Below, piece after piece: positions 1 to 7,568 of a stretch of DNA of 33,204 nt (position 1 is its first letter; each line of letters opens with the position of its first letter). The stretch comes from Paracoccaceae bacterium (GTDB lineage: Bacteria; Pseudomonadota; Alphaproteobacteria; Rhodobacterales; Rhodobacteraceae), in contig CANFSY010000015.1 in NCBI GenBank assembly GCA_947449875.1, forward strand, positions 1-33,204. Reading direction: 5' to 3'. The position numbers and the translations under genes are program-made. Under the pieces are notes generated by a model. It saw only the letters and a list, made by a program, of their open reading frames with translations, did no database searches and was not told the origin of the DNA.

Positions 1-508
1 AGGCCAGTTTGCCCTTGGGCTTGTCGTACAGATAGCCTTCCAGAAACAACAGGCTGGCCTGGCCCGCCACGGCGTCTGACACATCGTCAGGCCCCAGTTC
101 AGACGAGATGCCCAGATAGGTGTTCATCGACCGCTCGCCATCGGGTGCCACAAAGATCATCGACCGCGAGGTGGGCAGTTCGCCCCCCACCACCGGCGGG
201 TTGACAAAATCTGTGCCGCCCTGCGCCATTTGCTCGGCATAAAAGCGCCCCAGCGCATCGTCATGCACCCGCCCGATAAAGGCTGTCGTCAGGCCCAGAT
301 TGCCCAAGCCCGCCAGCGTATTGGCCACTGACCCGCCGGGGGCCTGCACGCGGTTGTGCATCGCGGCATACAGCACCTCGCCCCGGCCTTTTTCGACCAG
401 TTGCATGATGCCCTTTTCAATGCCCATGCTGGCCAGAAAGCTGTCTTCGGCGGCAGAGATCACGTCAACAATCGCATTGCCAATGCCGACGACCTGATAT
501 GTCTTCAT
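1..508 (-). CDS. Adenosine kinase / PfkB-family sugar kinase (partial, C-terminus missing)
   Basis: This is the first ~169 codons of a ribokinase/PfkB-fold kinase that phosphorylates a sugar or nucleoside with ATP in the cytoplasm. The rest lies to the left of the window. The N-terminus reads MKTYQVVGIGNAIVDV, and the substrate-binding GGSVANT motif is at residues 58-64, as in alphaproteobacterial proteins annotated as adenosine kinase. The ATG (508-506) overlaps the stop of nth in an ATGA arrangement, so the two are probably translationally coupled, with the kinase second in the operon. The C-terminal catalytic GAGD motif cannot be checked, so adenosine rather than another sugar is inferred from overall resemblance. 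Confidence 0.8.
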   Translation of the reverse strand, partial: MKTYQVVGIGNAIVDVISAAEDSFLASMGIEKGIMQLVEKGRGEVLYAAMHNRVQAPGGSVANTLAGLGNLGLTTAFIGRVHDDALGRFYAEQMAQGGTDFVNPPVVGGELPTSRSMIFVAPDGERSMNTYLGISSELGPDDVSDAVAGQASLLFLEGYLYDKPKGKLA

Positions 509-1146
509 GTTTTTTCCTTGAACAAGCAGAAGGCGTTAATCGGGCAAATACTGCATTTGGGGCTGCGCGCGGTGCAGATGTAGCGGCCATGCAAGATCAG
601 CCAGTGGTGGGCGTGGGTTTGATATTCCACCGGCACGTTGTCTTCAATGGCGCGCTCCACGGCCAATTCGTCTTTGCCCGGCGCGATGCCCGTACGGTTG
701 CCCACCCGAAACAGGTGGGTGTCAACCGCTTGGGATGGGTGGTGGAACCACATGTTCAACACCACATTCGCAGTCTTGCGCCCCACACCGGGCAAGCTTT
801 GCAGCGCCGCGCGCGAGGACGGGACTTGGCCGTCATAGTCATCCATCAGCTTTTGCGACAGGCGGATCACGTTCTTGGCCTTGTTGCGAAACAGGCCGAT
901 GGTTTTGATGTGGTCGATCACCGCCGCCTCGCCCAAAGCGAGCATCTTTTGCGGCGTATCGGCCAGCGCAAACAGCGCCTTGGTCGCCTTGTTCACCCCC
1001 ACATCGGTCGCCTGCGCCGACAAAGCGACGGCGACCAGAAGGGTGTAGGCGTTGGTGTGATCTAACTCTCCCTTTGGGGCGGGGTCGGCCGCCTGAAAGG
1101 TTTGGAAGATCTTTTGCAGCGTGGCATAGGGCAATTGCGCGGTCAT
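505..1146 (-). CDS. nth: Endonuclease III (DNA glycosylase/AP lyase)
   Basis: This base-excision repair enzyme removes oxidised pyrimidines and nicks the abasic site. From the chosen ATG at 1146 (MTAQLPYATL) it is 213 aa, the normal Nth size. The helix-hairpin-helix LPGVGRKTA is at 118-126 with catalytic Lys124. The catalytic Asp is in VDTH at 142. The C-terminal [4Fe-4S] loop has Cys191, Cys198, Cys201 and Cys207 in the standard C-x6-C-x2-C-x5-C spacing. The frame stays open upstream to 1185, but conservation begins at MTAQ. It is divergent from the Ada-like gene, so two DNA-repair genes share a ~100-bp intergenic region, and its stop overlaps the start of the downstream kinase gene. Confidence 0.95.
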   Translation of the reverse strand: MTAQLPYATLQKIFQTFQAADPAPKGELDHTNAYTLLVAVALSAQATDVGVNKATKALFALADTPQKMLALGEAAVIDHIKTIGLFRNKAKNVIRLSQKLMDDYDGQVPSSRAALQSLPGVGRKTANVVLNMWFHHPSQAVDTHLFRVGNRTGIAPGKDELAVERAIEDNVPVEYQTHAHHWLILHGRYICTARSPKCSICPINAFCLFKEKT

Positions 1147-1248
1147 GGCGGCGATATGCCCGCTTGACGCGCTTTGGGCAAGCATTTGCGCAGGTTTCGG
1201 GTGTTTTTGGCGGGGTTTGCGGGTTAAATGACGCTAAGGGGGGAAACG

Positions 1249-2076
1249 ATGGACAAATCCTACCACTACACCGTCATCGAACGCGCCCTACGCGAGATTG
1301 ATGCCGCAGGCCCCGCGCTGACGCTAGAGGCATTGGCCGACCGCATGGGCATGAGTGTGGCGCATTTTCAGCGGGTGTTTTCGGCTTGGGTCGGCGTGTC
1401 GCCCAAGCGATACCAGCAATACCTGACGCTGGATCATGCCCGCAGCCTGCTGGCCGAGCGTTTCACCGTGCTGGATACGGCGCTGTCCACGGGCCTGTCA
1501 GGCCCCTCACGCCTGCATGATCTGTTCCTGACTTGGGAGGCGATGAGCCCGGGGGATTATGCCCGTGGCGGCGCGGGCGTGACGATTGCGTGGGGCTGGT
1601 TTGACACCCCCTTTGGCCCTGCCGTGGTGATGGGCACAGATCGGGGCATTTGTGGGATGGGCTTTGCCGCCGACATGGGCGAGGCTGAGGCCTTTGACGA
1701 TTTGCAACGCCGTTGGCCGCTGGCCGAATTTGTCGAAGATGCCGCACGTCTGACCCCATGGGTGCAGGCCGCCTTGGGCGGGCAAGCGGCCCCGCTGACG
1801 CTGATCGGCGCGCCGTTTCAGATCAAGGTTTGGGAGGCGTTGCTGCGCATCCCCTCGGGCTATGTCACGACCTACGGTGAAATCGCCGCCGCTATCGGCC
1901 ACCCCAAAGCCGTGCGCGCCGTGGGCACGGCGGTGGGGCGTAATCCGATCAGCCTGTTGATCCCCTGCCACCGCGCCTTGCGCAAATCGGGGGGCTTGGG
2001 CGGGTATCACTGGGGCCTGCCTGTCAAGCGCGCGATTTTGGCATGGGAATCGGCGCGCGCCGATGCCGCGCGCTAA
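1249..2076 (+). CDS. Ada-like AraC regulator fused to O6-methylguanine-DNA methyltransferase (no N-terminal AdA domain)
   Basis: This 275-aa protein has an AraC-type helix-turn-helix region (about residues 8-105, including MSVAHFQRVF and SPKRYQ) followed by an Ogt/Ada-C methyltransferase domain. The suicide cysteine is Cys240 in the IPCHRAL motif. It should transfer the methyl group from O6-methylguanine to itself and may also bind DNA as a regulator. The zinc-bound Cys domain that senses methylphosphotriesters in enterobacterial Ada is absent, so induction by the classical route is not possible. The start at 1249 is supported by a strong AAGGGGGG ribosome-binding site 6-7 bases upstream; an upstream in-frame ATG at 1228 lacks this. 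It is divergent from nth. Confidence 0.9.
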   Translation: MDKSYHYTVIERALREIDAAGPALTLEALADRMGMSVAHFQRVFSAWVGVSPKRYQQYLTLDHARSLLAERFTVLDTALSTGLSGPSRLHDLFLTWEAMSPGDYARGGAGVTIAWGWFDTPFGPAVVMGTDRGICGMGFAADMGEAEAFDDLQRRWPLAEFVEDAARLTPWVQAALGGQAAPLTLIGAPFQIKVWEALLRIPSGYVTTYGEIAAAIGHPKAVRAVGTAVGRNPISLLIPCHRALRKSGGLGGYHWGLPVKRAILAWESARADAAR

Positions 2077-2192
2077 CGGCCATGTGATGCGCTAAAAGCC
2101 GCGCAAAGTGACGCATGTATGGGATGTAAGCGCCATTCGTGCTACACTGGCCAAAGGGCCGGAACCTCGGCCTGTTTAGACGAGGCAGCAGA

Positions 2193-2852
2193 ATGATGAA
2201 AAACAATCTCACCCTTTCCTTTGCACTGGTGGCGGGCCTTGGGCTTGCGGCGTGCCAAAGCACCACCTCTAGCATTCAAGATCCCAACTACCGCACCAAG
2301 AACGGTGCCGCGACCGGTGCCATTGCCGGTGCGCTGATTGGCGGGCTATTTGCCAAAGACGACCACGCCGAAGGCGCGCTGCGCGGGGCCTTGATCGGCG
2401 GCTTGGTCGGCGGCGGCATTGGGGCCAACCTTGACGCGCAGGCGGCCGATATGCGCCAGCGCTTGGGCAACCCCAATGTCACCGTCACCAATATGGGCAG
2501 CTACCTGCTGGTCAACCTGCCCGATGATGTGCTGTTCGCCACGGGCAGCGCCACGTTGCAACCAGCGCTTCAAGGTGAAATCCGCTCGATCGCGGCCAAT
2601 CTTGTGACCTACCCGAAAAGCACGATCGAAGTTGTGGGCCACACCGACAGCGTCGGGTCCGAGGCGATGAACATGGACCTGTCCCAGCGCCGCGCCTATT
2701 CGGTGGCCAATATCCTGATCGGGTCGGGCGTGCCTGCGGGCCGCGTGTCGGCCTATGGGTTGGGCATGTCGCAGCCGGTTGACACCAATGCCACCGCGTC
2801 TGGCCGCGCCCATAACCGCCGCGTGGAAATTCTGATCCGTCCGACGAATTGA
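2193..2852 (+). CDS. OmpA-family outer-membrane lipoprotein with glycine-zipper domain
   Basis: This 219-aa protein has a lipoprotein signal peptide ending in LAAC, with the acylated cysteine at residue 21. A glycine-zipper segment follows (about 38-75, repeated GA/GG motifs such as GALIGGL twice). The C-terminal OmpA/Pal-like peptidoglycan-binding domain occupies about 105-219, with VVGHTDSVG and AHNRRVEI. The layout matches the YiaD/Pal-like lipoproteins that tether outer membrane to cell wall. A GAGGCAG ribosome-binding site precedes the ATG at 2193; a second ATG follows immediately. The gene ends just before the strong terminator at 2875. Its exact physiological role is not known from sequence. 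Confidence 0.9.
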   Translation: MMKNNLTLSFALVAGLGLAACQSTTSSIQDPNYRTKNGAATGAIAGALIGGLFAKDDHAEGALRGALIGGLVGGGIGANLDAQAADMRQRLGNPNVTVTNMGSYLLVNLPDDVLFATGSATLQPALQGEIRSIAANLVTYPKSTIEVVGHTDSVGSEAMNMDLSQRRAYSVANILIGSGVPAGRVSAYGLGMSQPVDTNATASGRAHNRRVEILIRPTN

Positions 2853-2874
2853 TCAGCAAGCGTTCAGGCAAACG

Positions 2875-2906
2875 AAAAGGGCCCAGAGTTTCCTCTGGGC
2901 CCTTTT
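2875..2906. terminator. Bidirectional rho-independent terminator between lipoprotein gene and atpF
   Basis: A perfect 14-bp inverted repeat (2875-2888 and 2893-2906) encloses a TTTC loop. It starts with AAAA and ends with TTTT, so it gives a U-tract on either strand. It lies between the convergent ends of the OmpA-type gene (plus) and atpF (minus), and probably ends both transcripts. Confidence 0.9.
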
Positions 2907-2921
2907 CATAAGACGGTCCGC

Positions 2922-3485
2922 TTAGTGCAGCTTGGCTGCAACCTGTTGGATAGACGCATCAATCGCCGCATTGGCTTGTGCTGCGGTCATCTGGCCTTGC
3001 AGAACATCTGCCGCGACCGCGACCGATACCGAAATCGCCTGATCGCGCACGGCACGTTCCGCAGCCTTCACCGACGATTCGATCTGATCTGCCGCAGCCG
3101 TCATCCGGCGCGCGATAGAGGCTTTCAGATCCACCTTGGCTTGCGCTGCGGCGGCTTCGGCTTCTTGCTTGGCGGTGGCGACGATACGGGCAGACTGCTC
3201 TGCCACTTCGCGTTGCTTGGCTTCATAGGTTTCCAGCAAGGCGCGGGCTTCGTCGCGCAACTGGCGCGCTTCGTCCAAGTCAGACTTGATGCCAGCGGCG
3301 CGGGCATCCAGCATGCCGCCGACCTTTTTGGGAATACCCATATAGATCAGCAGCCCGATGAAGGCCACGAAAGCCACGCCCACCACAAATTCGGCATTGC
3401 GCAGCGAGAAGAACGGGCCTTCCTCGGCGGCAAAGGCCGGGGCGGCGGCAAGGATCAAGCTGGCAGAGGTCAGAAGTTTTTTCAT
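2922..3485 (-). CDS. atpF: F0F1 ATP synthase subunit b
   Basis: This 187-aa subunit is part of the peripheral stalk that holds F1 against the rotor. It has an N-terminal hydrophobic stretch ending AFA before AEEGPF, which resembles a cleavable signal peptide. A membrane helix follows (about 33-50, VVGVAFVAFIGLLIYMGIP), then a long Ala/Glu/Lys-rich coiled coil. It follows atpF' by four bases (TAA GATC ATG) and is the last gene of the atpI-B-E-F'-F operon. Duplicated b and b' subunits are typical of phototrophic alphaproteobacteria and cyanobacteria. Assignment as b rather than b' rests on operon position and the signal-like N-terminus found in Rhodobacterales AtpF. Confidence 0.93.
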   Translation of the reverse strand: MKKLLTSASLILAAAPAFAAEEGPFFSLRNAEFVVGVAFVAFIGLLIYMGIPKKVGGMLDARAAGIKSDLDEARQLRDEARALLETYEAKQREVAEQSARIVATAKQEAEAAAAQAKVDLKASIARRMTAAADQIESSVKAAERAVRDQAISVSVAVAADVLQGQMTAAQANAAIDASIQQVAAKLH

Positions 3486-3489
3486 GATC

Positions 3490-4026
3490 TTACCCTTTCA
3501 GCCGGACAGCTACCGCAGCCGCAATCGCCGCATCGTCAGCCGTGCCGCCAAGAGCGGCAACCAAGGCCCCCGCCGTGTCACGGGCCACTTCGCCCACAGC
3601 CTGTTCGGCACCAGCGCGAATTTCCGCGATGCGCTTTTCGCTTTCCGCAGCTTTCGCCGCGATTTGTGCATCAGCGTCAGCCATGGCGGCGTTCAGATCT
3701 TTCTGGATCTCGGCCTTGGTGGCGACGATGATTTTAGCCGCCTCAACACGCGCCTGTTCAAGCGCAAGGTTATAGGCCTTTTCAGCAGCTTTGGCTTTGG
3801 ATTTCAGTTCTTCCGCTGCGGCCAGATCGCCAGTGATCTTGCCCTTACGCTCGGCCAGAACCGACGCGATGCGGGGCATCGCGATTTTGGTCATCACGAT
3901 GTACAAGATGACCAAAGCCACCAAAAGCCAAAACACTTGGTTCGGCCAAGTGGCGAAATTCAGTTGCGGCATCCCTTTTTGGGAAGCCTCACCCGCAGCA
4001 CCGGCCACGGTTTCCGTTGTCGACAT
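3490..4026 (-). CDS. F0F1 ATP synthase subunit b'
   Basis: This 178-aa second stalk subunit pairs with atpF. It has a short polar N-terminus ([15 protein letters not shown]), then [20 protein letters not shown], the characteristic b' membrane-anchor region, and a charged coiled coil with repeated [12 protein letters not shown] blocks. It is sometimes named atpG or atpX. It lies 87 bases downstream of atpE, separated by a strong hairpin, and 4 bases upstream of atpF. Length and layout match Rhodobacterales b' proteins. Confidence 0.93.
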   Translation of the reverse strand: MSTTETVAGAAGEASQKGMPQLNFATWPNQVFWLLVALVILYIVMTKIAMPRIASVLAERKGKITGDLAAAEELKSKAKAAEKAYNLALEQARVEAAKIIVATKAEIQKDLNAAMADADAQIAAKAAESEKRIAEIRAGAEQAVGEVARDTAGALVAALGGTADDAAIAAAVAVRLKG

Positions 4027-4062
4027 GGCGGACCCCTAGAGTCTATCGGGCGTGGATGGAAC

Positions 4063-4094
4063 CCGGCCGGACAGGGCGAACCCCGTCCGGCCGG
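4063..4094 (-). promoter_or_regulatory. Intercistronic UUCG hairpin between atpE and atpF'
   Basis: Read in the operon sense, 4094-4063 folds as a 14-bp stem: ten GC-rich pairs (CCGGCCGGAC with GUCCGGCCGG), one G-U pair and three G-C pairs, capped by a UUCG loop. No U-tract follows, so it is unlikely to be a terminator. It sits directly after the stop of atpE, whose product is needed in many copies per complex, which fits a role as 3'-end stabiliser or processing point. That function is inference. Confidence 0.75.
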
Positions 4095-4113
4095 TGATCA
4101 AATCCGTCAAAAA

Positions 4114-4359
4114 TCAGACGGCGAACATCAGCAGCAAAGCGATGAGGAACGAGAAGATCCCCAAAGCTTCGGCAAACGCGATGCCGACGAACAGGTTCGC
4201 CATTTGGCCCGGAGCGGCCGAGGGGTTGCGCAGCGCGCCGGACAGGAAGTTGCCCGCAATCGTGCCCACGCCGATGCCAGCGCCGCCAAGGCCCATGGTT
4301 GCCAGACCGGCACCGATGTATTTGCCCATCAGTGCGAATTGGATGAGATCGCCAGTCAT
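4114..4359 (-). CDS. atpE: F0F1 ATP synthase subunit c
   Basis: This 81-aa proteolipid forms the rotating c-ring. It has two membrane helices. The first carries the glycine-rich [14 protein letters not shown] packing motif, and the polar loop is RNPSAAPGQ. The second carries [15 protein letters not shown], in which the Glu is the ion-carrying carboxylate. A good AAGGAGC ribosome-binding site precedes the ATG. It lies 35 bases downstream of atpB and is followed by the UUCG hairpin. Confidence 0.97.
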   Translation of the reverse strand: MTGDLIQFALMGKYIGAGLATMGLGGAGIGVGTIAGNFLSGALRNPSAAPGQMANLFVGIAFAEALGIFSFLIALLLMFAV

Positions 4360-4394
4360 TGGAAAGCTCCTTCAGAGTTCAGGTTATAGGGTGA

Positions 4395-5144
4395 TTAGTG
4401 ATGTGCTTCGCCAACGGCGTCGCGCAGATAGACGCAGGTCAGGATCGTGAAAACATAAGCTTGCACAACCGCAACCAGCAGTTCGAGACCGTAAATCGCC
4501 GCAATCGCCGCGATCGGAACGATAGACGCCAGCCCCATGACGCCAGCAAAGCCAGCGAACACTTTCATCACGGCGTGACCGGCCATGATATTGCCGCCCA
4601 GACGAATGGAATGGGACAGCGGGCGAACAAAGTAAGAAATCAGCTCGATCAAGGCCAAGATCGGGCGCAGCACCAAGGGTGCGGAAGACACCCAGAACAT
4701 GCCCAAGAAGCCGATGCCTTTTTTGTAGAACCCAACCAAAGTCACGGTCAGGAACACCATCAACGCCAGAACCGCCGTCACCGCGATATGCGATGTGGGC
4801 GCAAACGATCCCGGGATCAGACCCAGCAGGTTCGAGGTGACGATAAAGGTGAACAAAACCATCAGATAGGGGAAGAATTTCGCCCCTTCGTGGCCCGTCA
4901 CCTCTTCAACCATGTCATGGATGAAGGTGTACAGAAGTTCGGTGATAGATTGCGTACGGCCCGGAATAACCTTGCGCGGGGCAGACCCGATCAGCATCAA
5001 AATGCTGATCACCACGACCGCAATCCCCAGCCACAAGGTCTGGTTCGTCGGTGTGTACCACGTCAGCGGGCCTTCCCCGAACAGGGGATGGATCTGAAAC
5101 TGGTGCATCGGGTCGATGACAAGGCCGCCTGCTTCGTCTGCCAC
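4395..5144 (-). CDS. atpB: F0F1 ATP synthase subunit a
   Basis: This integral membrane subunit provides the proton half-channels next to the c-ring. It is about 249 aa with five or six hydrophobic helices. The conserved Arg is within [14 protein letters not shown], and the C-terminal helix has the usual [21 protein letters not shown] pattern split around its Gln. The start is taken as GTG at 5144 (giving MADEAGG), because an AAAGGG ribosome-binding site lies 8 bases upstream. A TTG at 5150 overlapping the atpI stop is an alternative that would add two residues, but it is too close to that site. Confidence 0.95.
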   Translation of the reverse strand: MADEAGGLVIDPMHQFQIHPLFGEGPLTWYTPTNQTLWLGIAVVVISILMLIGSAPRKVIPGRTQSITELLYTFIHDMVEEVTGHEGAKFFPYLMVLFTFIVTSNLLGLIPGSFAPTSHIAVTAVLALMVFLTVTLVGFYKKGIGFLGMFWVSSAPLVLRPILALIELISYFVRPLSHSIRLGGNIMAGHAVMKVFAGFAGVMGLASIVPIAAIAAIYGLELLVAVVQAYVFTILTCVYLRDAVGEAHH

Positions 5145-5146
5145 GT

Positions 5147-5473
5147 TCAATCCCTTTCGTCGCTCGCGGATGTCTCCGCGTCTTTTGCCATTTGCCTTGC
5201 TGTCCCCAACATCACGCGGATGCCAGCGCCAAAGCCGAGCAAGGAGAAGATCACCAGAAAAACGGGGCGGGTGTTGAACACAACATCCAACCCAAAGCCA
5301 ATCGCCAGCCCCAGGACCATGCCCGTCACCAGCTCGACCACCATTCTCCAGGCCACCTCGCCTTGCGAGAAAACCACGCCTGTGTCGGCACGCTTGAGCG
5401 GCCCTTTGCCCTTCAGCTTTTCGATGCGTTGTTCCAACGCGCGCAGCCGATCGGGGTCGGGATCCTTCTCCAT
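5147..5473 (-). CDS. atpI: ATP synthase protein I (assembly/Mg2+ uptake factor)
   Basis: This 108-aa membrane protein is the first gene of the F0 operon. It has an N-terminal charged helix ([15 protein letters not shown]) and two hydrophobic helices (about 44-62, [19 protein letters not shown], and 69-87), the AtpI/Gene-1 family layout. AtpI is not part of the finished enzyme; in other bacteria it aids c-ring assembly or ion supply. Its stop overlaps the possible TTG start of atpB, indicating tight coupling. Confidence 0.92.
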   Translation of the reverse strand: MEKDPDPDRLRALEQRIEKLKGKGPLKRADTGVVFSQGEVAWRMVVELVTGMVLGLAIGFGLDVVFNTRPVFLVIFSLLGFGAGIRVMLGTARQMAKDAETSASDERD

Positions 5474-5497
5474 AACGCTCTCTTCACAGGTGGGGGA

Positions 5498-5526
5498 TAC
5501 CTACGCAGAGGCGCGCTGTGAGTCAA
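5498..5526 (-). promoter_or_regulatory. Candidate sigma-70 promoter of the atp (F0) operon
   Basis: On the minus strand TTGACT (5526-5521) and TAGGTA (5503-5498) are separated by exactly 17 bases, about 25 bases upstream of the atpI ATG. The -35 matches consensus in 5 of 6 positions; the -10 is weaker. Seen by eye only. Confidence 0.5.
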
Positions 5527-5641
5527 GCAGGGATAAATCTTGGGTATTGTATTGATATATATGCACTTTATTTTCTGCCACGTACAGGTTTTCCCGCGCG
5601 CCACCCCGCAATTCCACCCGCTTTCATATTCAACCATCCGG

Positions 5642-5670
5642 TTGACCTTGCCCGCTGCGCCCCCAATACT
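5642..5670 (+). promoter_or_regulatory. Candidate promoter of the ArsR gene (predicts a leaderless mRNA)
   Basis: TTGACC (5642-5647) and AATACT (5665-5670) are spaced by 17 bases. Transcription would begin about six bases after the -10, at or next to the ATG at 5677, and no Shine-Dalgarno sequence is visible before that ATG. Confidence 0.45.
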
Positions 5671-5676
5671 GCCCCT

Positions 5677-6009
5677 ATGTCAGACACGCTTGACCACGTT
5701 TTCGCAGCCCTTGCCGACCCGACCCGTCGGGCGATCTTGGGCATGTTGCTGGAAGATGACATGGCCGTAACCGATGTGGCCGAGCCTTTTGCCATGTCGC
5801 TTGCGGCGATTTCCAAGCACCTGCAAATCTTGGCCGAGGCGGGCCTGATCGCCCAAGAAAAGCGCGGCCGCGTCAAGTGGTGCAAGCTAGAGCCCGACGC
5901 GCTGCGCGCCGCGTCGGTTTGGATGCAGGGCTTTGGGGTGTTCGATCCCGTGGACCTTGACGCCTTTGAGCGGTTCTTAGAGGGCGAGTTGTCGGACCCT
6001 TCGCCTTAA
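5677..6009 (+). CDS. ArsR/SmtB-family winged-helix transcriptional regulator
   Basis: This 110-aa protein starts MSDTLDHVFAALADPTRRAI, the hallmark of the metal-independent ArsR subgroup. The recognition region is AMSLAAISKHLQILAEAGLI, followed by a wing with EKRGRVKWCKLEP. Only one cysteine is present and there is no CxC metal site, so it is unlikely to sense metals. Such proteins often autoregulate with a downstream SRPBCC/AHSA1 or transporter gene, but none follows; the next gene is convergent (matB). The ATG at 5677 is set by the family N-terminus, although no ribosome-binding site precedes it. The target genes are unknown. Confidence 0.88.
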   Translation: MSDTLDHVFAALADPTRRAILGMLLEDDMAVTDVAEPFAMSLAAISKHLQILAEAGLIAQEKRGRVKWCKLEPDALRAASVWMQGFGVFDPVDLDAFERFLEGELSDPSP

Positions 6010-6043
6010 CGCGGGTATCTTGGCCTAAGACACCACGCCGCCC

Positions 6044-7552
6044 CTAGGCTTTGGGCTGAAACCACGCCGCATAACTGGCGCGCAGCGCGGCCTTTTGCAC
6101 CTTGCCCATGGTGTTGCGCGGCAATTCTGCCACGACAACGGCGGCTTTGGGCTGTTTGAACCGCGCCAGACGGTCTGACAGGCTGGCCAAAACGGCGTCA
6201 GCGTCCAACGTGCGGCCCTTTTGCGCGACCAGTACGGCAAAGACTGCCTCGCCAAAGTCAGGATGCGGCAGGCCGATGACGGCACTTTCCAGCACGTCGG
6301 GGTGATCGTCCAGCGCCAGTTCCACCTCGATCGGGTAAATGTTGAACCCGCCCGAGATCACCAGATCCTTCGCCCGCCCCACGATCTGCACATAGCCGTC
6401 GGGGTCAATCTGGCCCAGATCGCCGGTGATAAACCAGCCATCCGGCCGCAGCTCTTCGCGGGTTTTTTCGGGCATCTGCCAGTAACCAGCAAAGACATTC
6501 GGGCCGCGCACTTCAATGCCACCCACCCCGCCTTGCGGCACTTCGGCCCCATCGGCCATGATCCGCAGCTCTACCCCCGGCAAGGGAAAGCCCACGGTGC
6601 CTGCGCGCCGCTCGCCGTCGTAGGGGTTGGACGTGTTCATATTGGTTTCGGTCATCCCGTAGCGTTCCAGAATGCTTTGGCCGGTGCGGGCGTGAAACTG
6701 GCGGTGGGTTTCGGCCAAAAGCGGGGCAGAGCCGGAGACAAACAGCCGCATATGCGCCGTAAGGCCACGGTCAAACCGCGCATCTTCCAGCAGGCGGGTG
6801 TAAAACGTCGGCACACCCATCAGCGCAGTGGCCTGTGGCAACAGGCGCAGAACCGTGCCCAATTCAAACGTGGGCAGGAAGATCATCTGCCCACCGGTCA
6901 GCAAACTGACGTTCGAGGCGACAAACAGCCCATGTGTATGAAAGATCGGCAAAGCGTGCAGCAGCACGTCTGTCTGTGTAAAGCGCCACAGGTCCGCCAA
7001 GGTCTGCGCGTTCGACAGCAAATTGTCCTGCGTCAGCATCGCGCCCTTTGAGCGGCCCGTTGTGCCCGATGTGTATAAGATCGCGGCCAAATCAGACCCC
7101 AACCGTATTTGGGGAACAAACTGCGCGTCAGCCGCGGCAATGTCTTCGCCAAAGCTGCCATCGCCCTTGGCATCCAGCGTTTTAAGCGTGGTTTGGCTGG
7201 CCACAGCGGCCAGTGCCTCAGCCTTGGCGGGGTCGCACAGGAACAGGCGGGGGGTGGCATCGGTCAGGAAATAGCCCACCTCGGGCGGGGTATAGGCGGG
7301 GTTCAGCGGTAGAAAGACTGCGCCGATGGACACGGTCGCGGCGTAGATGGCCAAAGCCTCGGGCGATTTGGCGATCTGCACCGCCACACGGTCGCCCGCT
7401 TGCACGCCTGCGGCGCGCAAAGCGTTTGCGGCGCGGGCGATCATGGCGTGAAAGGCAGTGCCTGTGATCGTTTCGCTATCTTGCAAGATCAACAGCGGGC
7501 CGGCGCGGTGGGCCAGCGGAGCGAAAAGGGCGTCATACAGCGGGTTGGGCAT
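6044..7552 (-). CDS. matB: Malonyl-CoA synthetase-like acyl-adenylate ligase
   Basis: This 502-aa member of the ANL superfamily (AMP-dependent acyl-CoA synthetases) probably converts malonate or methylmalonate plus CoA and ATP to the CoA ester. The P-loop-like YTSGTTGRSKG is at about 160-170. The ERYGMTE adenylate motif, the hinge GRAKDLVISGGFNIYP and the C-terminal catalytic Lys in RNTMGKVQK are all present. The context around ERYGMTETNMNTSNPYDG resembles MatB rather than long-chain or acetate ligases, but substrate cannot be proven from sequence. The start at 7552 (MPNPLYDALF) has an AAGG site upstream; the frame is open further, but that region overlaps mipZ. It lies 16 bases downstream of mipZ and may be co-transcribed. 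Confidence 0.8.
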   Translation of the reverse strand: MPNPLYDALFAPLAHRAGPLLILQDSETITGTAFHAMIARAANALRAAGVQAGDRVAVQIAKSPEALAIYAATVSIGAVFLPLNPAYTPPEVGYFLTDATPRLFLCDPAKAEALAAVASQTTLKTLDAKGDGSFGEDIAAADAQFVPQIRLGSDLAAILYTSGTTGRSKGAMLTQDNLLSNAQTLADLWRFTQTDVLLHALPIFHTHGLFVASNVSLLTGGQMIFLPTFELGTVLRLLPQATALMGVPTFYTRLLEDARFDRGLTAHMRLFVSGSAPLLAETHRQFHARTGQSILERYGMTETNMNTSNPYDGERRAGTVGFPLPGVELRIMADGAEVPQGGVGGIEVRGPNVFAGYWQMPEKTREELRPDGWFITGDLGQIDPDGYVQIVGRAKDLVISGGFNIYPIEVELALDDHPDVLESAVIGLPHPDFGEAVFAVLVAQKGRTLDADAVLASLSDRLARFKQPKAAVVVAELPRNTMGKVQKAALRASYAAWFQPKA

Positions 7553-7568
7553 CGGGCACCTTGGCGGT

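Noticed and set aside
3358-5555. Long open frames antisense to the atp operon (343 and 385 codons)
   Set aside because: They are shadows of conserved F0 genes; the translations are low-complexity and rich in His, Gln and Arg.
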